Part shown: piece by piece, positions 26,550 to 33,254 of the stretch
How positions within the stretch are numbered: position 1 is the stretch's first letter
Layout: each line of letters begins with the position of its first letter
Source of the DNA: Rhodospirillales bacterium
GTDB lineage: Bacteria; Pseudomonadota; Alphaproteobacteria; Acetobacterales; Acetobacteraceae
Reading direction: 5' to 3'
NCBI GenBank assembly: GCA_025352665.1
Contig: JANXSM010000153.1
Location: 1-33,254 of the forward strand
DNA: 33,254 nucleotides
Made by a program: the position numbers and the translations under genes
The notes under the pieces: generated by a model
Database searches by the model: none
What the model was told of the DNA's origin: nothing
The model's input: only the letters and a program-made list of their open reading frames with translations

Positions 26550-27415
26550 CGGTACGCTATTCCTATGGCGGCGACGAGCACATCTTCGTCGAGGTCGACG
26601 AGGAAATGTCCCTGGAGGCCTTCTTCAAGAGTCTCTCAATGACCAATGCCGTCCGCGACAGCGGCATTGCCGGCATTACCGAGATCTGCCCGGCCAATGC
26701 CTCGTTTCAGATCAAGTTCGACCCCGACGTGATCGCACCGAACGAGCTGATGGCAAAACTCAAGATTTTCGAGGCGGCGGCGGAAACGTCGGACAAGCGG
26801 ATCGATACGCGCATTATCGAAATCCCCGTGCTCTATGGCGATCCCTGGACGCACGAGACGCTGATGCGCTTTCGCGAGCGCCACCAGGACCCGAATACCA
26901 CGGATCTCGAGTATGCAGCCCGGATTAACGATTTCGACAGCGTTGACGCGTTCATCACCGCGCATGCCGGGGCGCCCTGGTTCGTCTCAATGGTCGGCTT
27001 CGTCGCCGGCCTGCCTTTCATCTATCAGCTGGTTGAGCGCCAGCGGCAGATCGAGGTGCCCAAGTATCTCCGCCCCCGCACCGACACGCCAAAGCTGACG
27101 ATCGGTCATGGCGGCTGCTTCGGCTGCATCTATTCGGTGCGCGGCGCCGGCGGTTACCAGATGTTCGGCGTGACGCCGATGCCGATCTACGATCCGAAGG
27201 GCGAAATCAGCTATCTGAGGGAGCTGATGATCTTCCGACCCGGCGACATCATCAAGTTTAAGCCGATCGATCGCGCCGCCTACGATGCCGCGGTGGAAGC
27301 TGTGGAGGCGGGACATTTTGAGCCGAAGATTGTCCCGGTCAGCTTCTCGCTCGACGCCTTCACCGCCGACCCCGAAGGCACCAACGCCAAGCTCCTGGAG
27401 GCCCTGGATGGCTGA
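26546..27415 (+). CDS. pxpB: 5-oxoprolinase subunit B / allophanate hydrolase subunit 1 family (KipI-like)
   Basis: A 289-aa protein of the KipI/PxpB family, in B. subtilis KipI known both as a kinase inhibitor and as part of 5-oxoprolinase. Homologous domains form part of the carboxyltransferase region of urea carboxylase. The recognisable core is the central and C-terminal cyclophilin-like region with I-P-V-L-Y-G-D, then the V-G-F-V-A-G-L-P-F segment and the glycine-rich GHGGCFGC stretch. It is longer than B. subtilis KipI, with extra N- and C-terminal parts. It is coupled to accC (4-bp overlap) and to the next gene (8-bp overlap). Subunit role is firm by family and context; catalytic contribution is not defined. 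Confidence 0.88.
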   Translation: MTVRYSYGGDEHIFVEVDEEMSLEAFFKSLSMTNAVRDSGIAGITEICPANASFQIKFDPDVIAPNELMAKLKIFEAAAETSDKRIDTRIIEIPVLYGDPWTHETLMRFRERHQDPNTTDLEYAARINDFDSVDAFITAHAGAPWFVSMVGFVAGLPFIYQLVERQRQIEVPKYLRPRTDTPKLTIGHGGCFGCIYSVRGAGGYQMFGVTPMPIYDPKGEISYLRELMIFRPGDIIKFKPIDRAAYDAAVEAVEAGHFEPKIVPVSFSLDAFTADPEGTNAKLLEALDG

Positions 27416-28403
27416 GGCAATCCGCATGTTCGACGTCGTGAAACCCGGCCTTGCGACCACGGTGCAGGACCTGGGCCGCCCGGGCTACTACCATCTCGGC
27501 CTGCCGATTTCGGGCGCGATGGACCGTTTTGCCCTGATCGCCGCCAACCGCCTCGTCGGCAACAACGACGGTGACGCCGGGCTGGAAGCCGTGTTCATGG
27601 GCCCGGAGCTGCGCTTCGCCAGCGACTGCCTCATCGCCGTCACCGGGGCGGACATGCCGCCGAAGGTCGACGGCGTCGAGCAACCCGGGTGGACAGCGTT
27701 CAAGGTGGCGGCGGGGCAGCTGCTGTCCTTCGGTTTCCTGAAGGGCGGCGCGCGCGCCTACATCGCCATCGCCGGCGGCATCGCCGTACCGGAAGTGCTG
27801 GGATCGCGCTCCACCTATACGCTCGGCACGCTCGGCGGCTTCGAAGGACGCGCCCTAAAGGCCGGCGACACTGTGATGATCGGCACCGCTGCCGGCGGCG
27901 GGCGCGAGGGTATGAGTGTGCCAGCGGAGATCCGCCGTGCCGTTGGCGTGCAGGGTGCCAGTCTGCGCGTCTTGCCCGGCCTCTATTGGCACCGGATCAC
28001 CGAAGGTGCCCAACAGACTTTCTTCGAGGATACCTGGAAAGTCGCGCCTGAGGCGGACCGCGTCGGCTATCGTTTTCGCGGCGGCAAGAAGCTGGATTTC
28101 GTGCCGCGCGAGCAGCCTTTCGGCGCCGGTTCGGACCCGTCCAACATCGTCGACAGCTGCTATCCCTACGGCTCCATCCAAGTCCCGGGGGGCACCGAGC
28201 CGATCATACTGCACCGAGATGCCGTCTCAGGCGGCGGCTATTTCATGCTTGGCACCGTAATCTCGGCCGACATGGACCTCATCGGGCAACTCCAGCCGCA
28301 TCAGGGCGTCCGCTTCGAGGAGGTTACCATGGAGCAGGCGCTCGCGGCCCGAAAGGACGAGAAGGCCAGGCTCGCCCATCTCGAAACGGCGCTGGCGACT
28401 TGA
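27408..28403 (+). CDS. pxpC: 5-oxoprolinase subunit C / biotin-dependent carboxyltransferase family (KipA-like)
   Basis: A 331-aa protein of the KipA/PxpC (allophanate hydrolase subunit 2) family. The opening V-K-P-G-L-A-T-T-V-Q-D, G-R-P-G-Y and I-S-G-A-M-D blocks are diagnostic, followed by the G-G-A-R-A-Y-I-A-I-A-G-G-I block near residue 115 and a C-terminal segment with I-Q-V-P-G-G-T-E-P. I chose the ATG at 27408, with GGAGG about 6 nt upstream and an 8-bp overlap with pxpB. It should form a heteromer with PxpB, joined by a LamB/YcsF subunit. Between its stop and the truncated LamB/YcsF copy are only 33 bp, so that copy was once the next operon gene. Confidence 0.9.
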   Translation: MAEAIRMFDVVKPGLATTVQDLGRPGYYHLGLPISGAMDRFALIAANRLVGNNDGDAGLEAVFMGPELRFASDCLIAVTGADMPPKVDGVEQPGWTAFKVAAGQLLSFGFLKGGARAYIAIAGGIAVPEVLGSRSTYTLGTLGGFEGRALKAGDTVMIGTAAGGGREGMSVPAEIRRAVGVQGASLRVLPGLYWHRITEGAQQTFFEDTWKVAPEADRVGYRFRGGKKLDFVPREQPFGAGSDPSNIVDSCYPYGSIQVPGGTEPIILHRDAVSGGGYFMLGTVISADMDLIGQLQPHQGVRFEEVTMEQALAARKDEKARLAHLETALAT

Positions 28404-28436
28404 GATAAGACGGCGGGGAATCGCGTAATAACCGAA

Positions 28437-28532
28437 GTGACGATGAACTGCAGCATGGGCAAGGCCTTCGGCATTTACGGTTTTGGCAACGATGAGACGG
28501 TGATGCCCTACGTTACTCACGCAAACATTGAC
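28437..28532 (+). pseudogene. Truncated second LamB/YcsF (pxpA) gene
   Basis: Right after pxpC, the plus strand reads V-T-M-N-C-S-M-G-K-A-F-G-I-Y, then N-D-E-T-V-M-P-Y-V and finally T-H-A-N-I-D. This aligns block by block with the first 32 residues of the intact LamB/YcsF protein in this window and with the family consensus (N-C-D-M-G-E, M-P-x-x-x-x-A-N-I-A-C-G). Similarity stops exactly where the inverted-repeat element begins (28534). Two conserved acidic residues are already changed (D to S, E to K), indicating decay. The start may be the GTG at 28437 or a lost start just upstream. It is the expected fifth gene of the operon, now non-functional. Confidence 0.75.
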
Positions 28533-28533
28533 T

Positions 28534-28687
28534 AGGAGCCTGTTGGAGTAATCGCCTCCGTAAGCACACCACGCAACATTGATTCGCAACCGAGACGGCG
28601 CTCATTATTTTTAAAATCAACCCGACCCCTCTGAAGCAGAGTCTCTTTCATCTTTCGTTACCGCCTTGATTACTCAGACAGGCTCCT
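28534..28687. mobile_element. 154-bp element with imperfect terminal inverted repeats (MITE-like)
   Basis: The left end AGGAGCCTGT (28534-28543) recurs inverted as ACAGGCTCCT (28678-28687). Beyond two mismatches the repeats continue with GAGTAATC on the left (28546-28553) and its reverse complement on the right (28668-28675), and again GTAA; I count 23 of 30 positions identical. Inside are 94 bp with an AT-rich core and no transposase. The left edge coincides with the break in the second LamB/YcsF gene, and the right edge with the end of an IS3 orfB fossil. Flanking bases show no obvious target duplication. It could be a miniature element or an internally deleted insertion sequence of a family I cannot name. 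Confidence 0.65.
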
Positions 28688-28689
28688 TG

Positions 28690-29078
28690 CGCCAGGGAAT
28701 CGCCATCGGCGCGCATTCCAGCCTGCCTGATTGGCAACATTTGGGCGGCGCGAGATGAGTATGCCGCGGGAGGAAGTCCCAGCCCTCGTGCTGTACCAGA
28801 CCGGCGCGTGCCGTGATTCGCTGCAGCCTTGCGGCCGTGCCGCTCCCCACGCGCCCGCAGCTCGGCATGAACACGCGGCGCCCCATATGTCGGCCGCGAA
28901 CTGACATGCACGGTCCTGACCCACTTCACGAAGCAGTATCAGCAACGGGATGAGCAGACGGTGGGCGCTGCTGCCACACATCGAAACTCGCCTTCGACAC
29001 GCCGAGCACGCGCGCCATGACAGAAACCGGGAAACAGGCCCGGTTCGCGCTCACGAACCGGAAGATCCGGACGATATC
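28690..29078 (-). pseudogene. IS3-family transposase orfB fossil, frameshifted
   Basis: Three minus-strand frames must be joined to read it. First comes a segment with R-F-V-S-A-N-R, then MARVLGVSKASFDVWQQRPP. Next is VHVSSRPTYGAPRVHAELRA with R-G-E-R-H-G-R-K. Last is R-L-Q-R-I-T-A-R-A-G-L-V. These are the successive N-terminal blocks of IS3-family OrfB (HTH_21 region), including the hallmark T-Y-G-A-P-R-V. The catalytic DDE domain is absent: the remnant ends at the 154-bp inverted-repeat element. At least two frameshifts and a stop rule out function. Together with the elements on its left it marks the right island boundary. Confidence 0.8.
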
Positions 29079-29198
29079 ATGGCGGCCGTGATTTGGGCGT
29101 GGTGAGCATCTTTGGTGAAAGCTTCAGGGTGTCCACCAAACCGGGTCAATACCAATCCCACCGCCGGCAAATCCGTCCATGCGGGATGCGAGCGCATT

Positions 29199-31937
29199 AT
29201 GATGGTAGTCTCTGGCATGTTGCGGAACCCAGCCATCATGACATGCGTCGGACTACGGCTCACGCCGCAAGGTCGTCTTGTGCTGGAGGAAGCGGCAGAT
29301 GTGCCCGGCCTGGACGAGAGGACCGTTGGCAGGTTGACCAAGGCGTTCGCCGAAAGCACGGGGCGGGGATTGTTGCAACTTGGCGCTGGCGAGATCGGGC
29401 AATTTTTGCCGCCCGCGTTCGTCTGGTGGCGCGGATTCTCGGCACAATATGTCGGCGCTCTGTGCCTGCTGTCACCCGGCACCGCCGGCGACGCAGCGGT
29501 GCCGACAGTGCCGGCGCCGATCGAGGCCGAACTGGCCTTGCTGGTTTTGACTGCGCCGATGATGCCGGGCGCGGAATACATCAGCGCCGATCTGTTGCTG
29601 CAGCTTTGGCACCAAATTGGCCAGGCCTTCAGCCATTCTCTCATCGCCTCGAAAACCGATCTGCAGAGCTTTCTCAAGATCCTGAACCCCGCCTGGAACC
29701 TGGTCGGGCGGGTGAATTTCAATCTGGCGGAGAACAAGCGCGATCCGGAGCAGCCCTTCGCCTTTATGGCGACCTATACGACACGGCTCTCCGCGCAGGC
29801 CCGTACGCAGCACGTGCCTCTCGGCCAGGCGCTGCGGGAATATGCCGGGGCGGATAATCGCGACAAACTGCTGTCCCTGCTGCTGCCGGTGCAGCGGGCC
29901 GCAGAGACCTGCGCCTGGCTGAAATCCATGGTCGATGCGGGGGAGATTTTCCACCCTCTGCGTTGGGGCGCCGCCGACGCCGTCCGCTTCCTTGACAGCG
30001 TGCCAGAACTGGAAAGCGCCGGGATCGTCTTGCGTATGCCCGCGGCCTGGCGGGCGAACCGCCCGGACCGTCCGCAGGTGACGGCGACCGTGGGCGCGCG
30101 TGCGCCGTCGACCATGGGGCTGGACGCGGTGATGGATTTCCGAATGGCGGTGACTCTGGCGGGGGAGACGCTGACGGACCAGGAGGTTCGCGACCTGCTG
30201 GCTGGCACAGACGGCTTGGTCCTGCTGCGCGGGCGATGGGTGGAGGTTGACCGTGAGCGCCTGCGACGGGCCATGGAGCAGTTCGGTGCGGCGGAAGAGC
30301 TTGCCGCAAGGGATGGCCTGAGCTTCGCGGAAGCCATGCGTCTGTTGTCCGGTGCCACCTTGGCGGAGGTTGCGGATGACCCGGTTGCCGCCGATTGGGC
30401 GCAGGTGACCGCGGGGCCCTGGCTGGACGCGACATTGCAGGCGATGCGTGCCCCCGAAGCTGGCAGCGCTGACCCCGGACCGGCATTTGAAGGCATTTTG
30501 CGCCCTTACCAGAGGGCCGGGGTGGCATGGCTGCGATTGCTGTCGGGCCTTGGCCTTGGGGCCTGCCTCGCCGATGATATGGGCCTCGGCAAGACCATTC
30601 AGATCCTGGCTCTGCTGCTGGTGAAGGCGAACGCGCGTCGGGACGGGAAACCGAGCCTGCTGGTGGCGCCGGCATCTTTGCTGGCCAACTGGTCCGCCGA
30701 AATCGAGCGGTTCACACCCAGTCTGACGGCGCGGATTGTGCACCCGTCGGCGATGACAGCGGAGCAGGTGAAACAGTTCGTCACCGATGACCTCGCGTCG
30801 AGCGATTTGGTGATCGCCAGCTACGGGTCCTTGCTGCGGCTGCCGGTGCTGGCGCAGACGCATTGGCACCTCGTCGTACTGGACGAGGCCCAGGCGATCA
30901 AGAACCCGAATGCCAAGCAGACCAAAGCTGCCAAGGCGCTGAAAGCCCAGGCGCGCATCGCGTTGACCGGCACGCCGGTGGAAAACCATCTGGGCGATCT
31001 GTGGTCCATCTTCGACTTCATCAACCCCGGCCTGCTGGGAACGGCCAAGCAGTTCACCAACTACACCAAGGGCCTGACGGATCGCGCAACGAACCCATAC
31101 GGCCCGCTGCGCGCGTTGGTGCGCCCCTACATTCTGCGCCGCATGAAGACGGACAAAACCGTCATTGCCGATCTGCCGGACAAGACGGAGATCAAGGCGC
31201 ACTGCAACCTCAGCCGCAAACAGGCGGCGTTGTATGGACAGACGGTGTCTGACCTCGCCGAGGCGCTGGAGCGATCGGATGGGATCCAGCGCAAGGGTAT
31301 CGTTCTGGCAACCTTGATGCGACTGAAGCAGATCTGCAACCATCCTTCGCAATGGTTGAACGACGGGGTCTGGGCGGAGCAAGACAGCGGCAAATGGACG
31401 CGACTGCGCGAGATTGCCGAGGTCGTGGCGTCCCGGCAGGAGAAGCTGCTGGTGTTCACCCAGTTCCGCGAGATGACTGGCCCGCTGGCCGCTTTCCTGG
31501 GGGGCATCTTTGGTCGGCCTGGCCTGGTGCTGCACGGTGAAACCGCGGTCCGCAATCGCCAATCCCTCGTGCGCAGCTTCCAGGAGGACGAGACGGTTCC
31601 GTTTTTCGTGCTGTCGTTGAAAGCCGGTGGCGCAGGCCTGAACCTGACCGCGGCATCCCATGTCGTGCATTTCGATCGCTGGTGGAACCCGGCGGTGGAG
31701 AACCAGGCCACCGACCGTGCTTTCCGCATCGGCCAAAAGAGGAACGTGTTGGTGCACAAATTCATCTGCCAAGGCACCGTGGAGGAAAAGATTGACGCCC
31801 TGATCGAGTCCAAGAAAGCTCTGTCGGACGAGCTGTTGGCCGAGTCGGGGTCTGGTGAAATCAACCTCACTGAAATGCGAGACGATGACCTGATGCGCCT
31901 GGTTGCGCTGGATTTGAATGCCGCGATGAAGGACTGA
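29199..31937 (+). CDS. SNF2/HepA-type DEAD/DEAH-box helicase
   Basis: An ATP-dependent double-stranded DNA translocase of the Snf2/Swi2 superfamily, about 912 aa. The N-terminal 430 residues are a poorly characterised bacterial Snf2 accessory region. The motor follows: motif I DDMGLGKT (459-466), DEAQ (562-565), TGTPVEN (from 590), then the second lobe with V-F-T-Q-F-R-E and motif VI Q-A-T-D-R-A-F-R-I-G-Q. The start is uncertain: ATGs at 29199, 29202, 29217 and 29238 are in frame and none has a strong RBS. The frame opens at 29112, but that part overlaps IS debris. The SWIM protein follows 5 nt later, a pairing seen widely in bacteria and suggestive of a joint role in DNA remodelling or repair. 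Confidence 0.92.
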   Translation: MMVVSGMLRNPAIMTCVGLRLTPQGRLVLEEAADVPGLDERTVGRLTKAFAESTGRGLLQLGAGEIGQFLPPAFVWWRGFSAQYVGALCLLSPGTAGDAAVPTVPAPIEAELALLVLTAPMMPGAEYISADLLLQLWHQIGQAFSHSLIASKTDLQSFLKILNPAWNLVGRVNFNLAENKRDPEQPFAFMATYTTRLSAQARTQHVPLGQALREYAGADNRDKLLSLLLPVQRAAETCAWLKSMVDAGEIFHPLRWGAADAVRFLDSVPELESAGIVLRMPAAWRANRPDRPQVTATVGARAPSTMGLDAVMDFRMAVTLAGETLTDQEVRDLLAGTDGLVLLRGRWVEVDRERLRRAMEQFGAAEELAARDGLSFAEAMRLLSGATLAEVADDPVAADWAQVTAGPWLDATLQAMRAPEAGSADPGPAFEGILRPYQRAGVAWLRLLSGLGLGACLADDMGLGKTIQILALLLVKANARRDGKPSLLVAPASLLANWSAEIERFTPSLTARIVHPSAMTAEQVKQFVTDDLASSDLVIASYGSLLRLPVLAQTHWHLVVLDEAQAIKNPNAKQTKAAKALKAQARIALTGTPVENHLGDLWSIFDFINPGLLGTAKQFTNYTKGLTDRATNPYGPLRALVRPYILRRMKTDKTVIADLPDKTEIKAHCNLSRKQAALYGQTVSDLAEALERSDGIQRKGIVLATLMRLKQICNHPSQWLNDGVWAEQDSGKWTRLREIAEVVASRQEKLLVFTQFREMTGPLAAFLGGIFGRPGLVLHGETAVRNRQSLVRSFQEDETVPFFVLSLKAGGAGLNLTAASHVVHFDRWWNPAVENQATDRAFRIGQKRNVLVHKFICQGTVEEKIDALIESKKALSDELLAESGSGEINLTEMRDDDLMRLVALDLNAAMKD

Positions 31938-31942
31938 GGCCG

Positions 31943-33055
31943 ATGTCAGGATATTATGGCAGCTGGGCATCCTATGTGCCGGTCGCCGAGAGGCGCAGGC
32001 AGGCTGAACGCGAGGTGATTGAACTGGCGAAGAACGGGCGAGCCATCTTGCCGGTGAAAATTTCTGGTAAGCGGATCGCCAACACCTTCTGGGGCGCGGC
32101 GTGGTGCGACAACCTGGAGAGCTATCGGGATTTCGAAAACCGCCTCGTACGCGGCCGGACCTATGTGCGCAACGGGTCCGTATTGGATTTGCAGATCGGT
32201 ACCTGCGAGATCCGGGCATTGGTCAGCGGCTCATCGCTCTACCATGTATCCGTCCGCATCGGCGCCTTGCCCAAAGCGGTGTGGCAGTCGGCCTGCAAGG
32301 ATTGCGCAGGCGGCATCGACTCGCTGGTGGAGCTTTTGCAAGGCCGCTTTTCCAAAGCGGTGATGGCACGGATATGCCAACAAGGGACCGGATTGTTCCC
32401 AAAACCCTCGGAAATCAAGTTCACCTGCAGCTGCCCGGACTACGCTTTCATGTGCAAGCATGTCGCGGCGGTGCTGTACGGCGTGGGTGCGCGCCTCGAT
32501 GAAAAGCCGGACTTACTGTTCCAATTGCGTGCTGTGGATCAGCAAGAGTTGATAGCGAACCTGGATAACGCTCTGCCTCTTTCAAAGACTCGGCCGGATG
32601 CCAGAAAGGTGCTGGTGGACCATGATATATCAGCACTGTTTGGGTTGGACATGGCGGTTGAAGATGGCCCGATCATGTCGCCACCCATGGTTCCGAAAAG
32701 GGCCCCAAAGATCGACCGGCAGATCCTGACCACGGAGCGAAAGAAGGTGCCCGGCCATGCGGTCGCGCCGGCAAAGTCGGGTAACGCGCGGTCGAAAACA
32801 CCGGCCGGGCCAGGGACCATGTCGGCAAAGATCGCGACGAAGGTCTGGAACATTCCGTCATCGCCCGCTTCCATCCCGATCCGCCCAGCGCCAAGCGGCA
32901 GCAGGACTGGGAAGGTCGCTGCGCCGAAGCCGGCGGCCAAGCCTGCGCCGGCTGTACGGCGGACCACCAAAGCAAAGGCGAACGCGCCATTGAAGGCGAC
33001 GTCGCCACAAACCATCACGCCGCCGCGCGCGGTTCGGGGACGGACAGCACGATAG
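31943..33055 (+). CDS. SWIM zinc-finger protein, partner of the SNF2 helicase
   Basis: A 370-aa protein with a SWIM-type zinc finger, C162-x-C164-x6-C171-x-H173, in the context F-T-C-S-C-P-D-Y. SWIM domains bind DNA or protein. The N-terminal 150 residues form the domain usually found before SWIM in SNF2-linked proteins (W-G-x-A-W-C-x-x-L near residue 52). From about residue 265 to the end the sequence is low-complexity and rich in Lys, Arg, Ala and Pro, like a histone H1-type tail. The ATG at 31943 is 5 nt after the helicase stop, so the pair is surely co-transcribed. The biochemical function is unknown. Confidence 0.9.
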   Translation: MSGYYGSWASYVPVAERRRQAEREVIELAKNGRAILPVKISGKRIANTFWGAAWCDNLESYRDFENRLVRGRTYVRNGSVLDLQIGTCEIRALVSGSSLYHVSVRIGALPKAVWQSACKDCAGGIDSLVELLQGRFSKAVMARICQQGTGLFPKPSEIKFTCSCPDYAFMCKHVAAVLYGVGARLDEKPDLLFQLRAVDQQELIANLDNALPLSKTRPDARKVLVDHDISALFGLDMAVEDGPIMSPPMVPKRAPKIDRQILTTERKKVPGHAVAPAKSGNARSKTPAGPGTMSAKIATKVWNIPSSPASIPIRPAPSGSRTGKVAAPKPAAKPAPAVRRTTKAKANAPLKATSPQTITPPRAVRGRTAR

Positions 33056-33208
33056 GCTCATGGCGCTTCGGCGACCCACATAACCGGTGGCAACGCGACG
33101 GGGGGCACGACCACCGTATCCATCCGGCGAAGGCCGCGGGTCTCAATGCGGTTGCAAGAGTCCGTTGCTGCTGATGGCGTTGAGTGCAGATTTCAGCGAA
33201 AGGTTCTG

Positions 33209-33254
33209 ATGGACGCGAAACCATTGTCCGGTATGGCGATGCCACTGGATATCA
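33209..33254 (+). CDS. Possible 5' end of a gene running off the window
   Basis: ATG at 33209 preceded by AAAGG 6 nt upstream; the 15 codons available read M-D-A-K-P-L-S-G-M-A-M-P-L-D-I and stay open to the window end. Too short to name. The preceding 150 bp (33056-33208) hold no recognisable gene; a minus-strand frame there (33015-33245) has Arg/Pro/Ser-rich composition typical of a shadow. Confidence 0.3.
   Translation, partial: MDAKPLSGMAMPLDI

Larger units (their letters stand above)
12746..29078. mobile_element. Inferred acquired catabolic island bounded by insertion-sequence debris
   Basis: The block of cyclic-amide genes lies between a possible transposase scrap on the left and a truncated operon gene, a 154-bp inverted-repeat element and an IS3 fossil on the right. 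Genes on both outer sides are housekeeping or repair functions. No integrase, tRNA attachment site or matching direct repeats were found, so the mechanism is open: IS-mediated capture or rearrangement is likelier than an integrative element. The extent is an inference from content and junctions, not from a comparison. Confidence 0.5.

Noticed and set aside
29472-32219. 915-codon open frame on the minus strand
   Set aside because: It is antisense to the SNF2 helicase, rich in Arg, Gln, His and Pro, and shows no recognisable domain.
33015-33245. 76-codon minus-strand frame at the window end
   Set aside because: No motif and Arg/Pro/Ser-rich composition; it partly overlaps the SWIM gene and looks like a shadow.
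1-33254. CRISPR array or toxin-antitoxin/defence cassette
   Set aside because: No regularly spaced direct repeats and no recognisable toxin, antitoxin or Cas gene were seen on reading the window.

Overview
The window is high-GC throughout and reads as an alphaproteobacterial chromosome. The block DUF721/DciA, DsbA-like thioredoxin and SMC, next to a divergent MutY, is one I associate with Rhodospirillales/Acetobacteraceae. This placement rests on gene order and protein style and was not checked against a database. No rRNA, tRNA or CRISPR array was seen.

Region 1 (1-12381) is a housekeeping backbone. It starts with a translationally coupled YhaO/YhaN pair (Mre11/Rad50-like nuclease and ATPase). 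This converges on smc across a perfect hairpin. The minus-strand operon DUF721, dsbA-like, smc follows. mutY diverges from DUF721 with only 9 bp between start codons. A DUF427 protein and a glutathione-dependent formaldehyde dehydrogenase (class III ADH) complete the block.

Region 2 (about 12.75-28.53 kb) looks like an acquired catabolic island. On the minus strand lie a LysR regulator, an intact LamB/YcsF (PxpA-type) gene, an AraC regulator, hyuA, hyuB, and a four-gene ABC importer: a TorT-like binding protein, a double ATPase and two permeases. On the plus strand, divergent from LysR, lie a minimal biotin carboxyl carrier protein, a biotin carboxylase, and KipI/PxpB- and KipA/PxpC-type subunits. 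The start of a second LamB/YcsF gene follows and breaks off after about 32 codons. Two unrelated ATP-dependent lactam/cyclic-amide opening systems (HyuAB and Pxp) therefore sit with a dedicated biotin carboxylase pair, an importer and two regulators. The likely job is uptake and ring opening of a small cyclic amide, hydantoin, lactam or urea-like compound; the substrate cannot be read from the sequence.

The island edges carry mobile-element debris. On the left is a possible N-terminal scrap of an IS701-like transposase (from 12746). On the right is a 154-bp element with about 30-bp imperfect terminal inverted repeats, starting where the second LamB/YcsF gene is cut, followed by a frameshifted IS3-family orfB fossil.

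Region 3 (29.2-33.25 kb) returns to backbone-like content: a SNF2/HepA-type helicase and, 5 bp downstream, a SWIM zinc-finger protein with a basic Ala/Pro/Lys-rich tail. A possible new gene starts at the very end.
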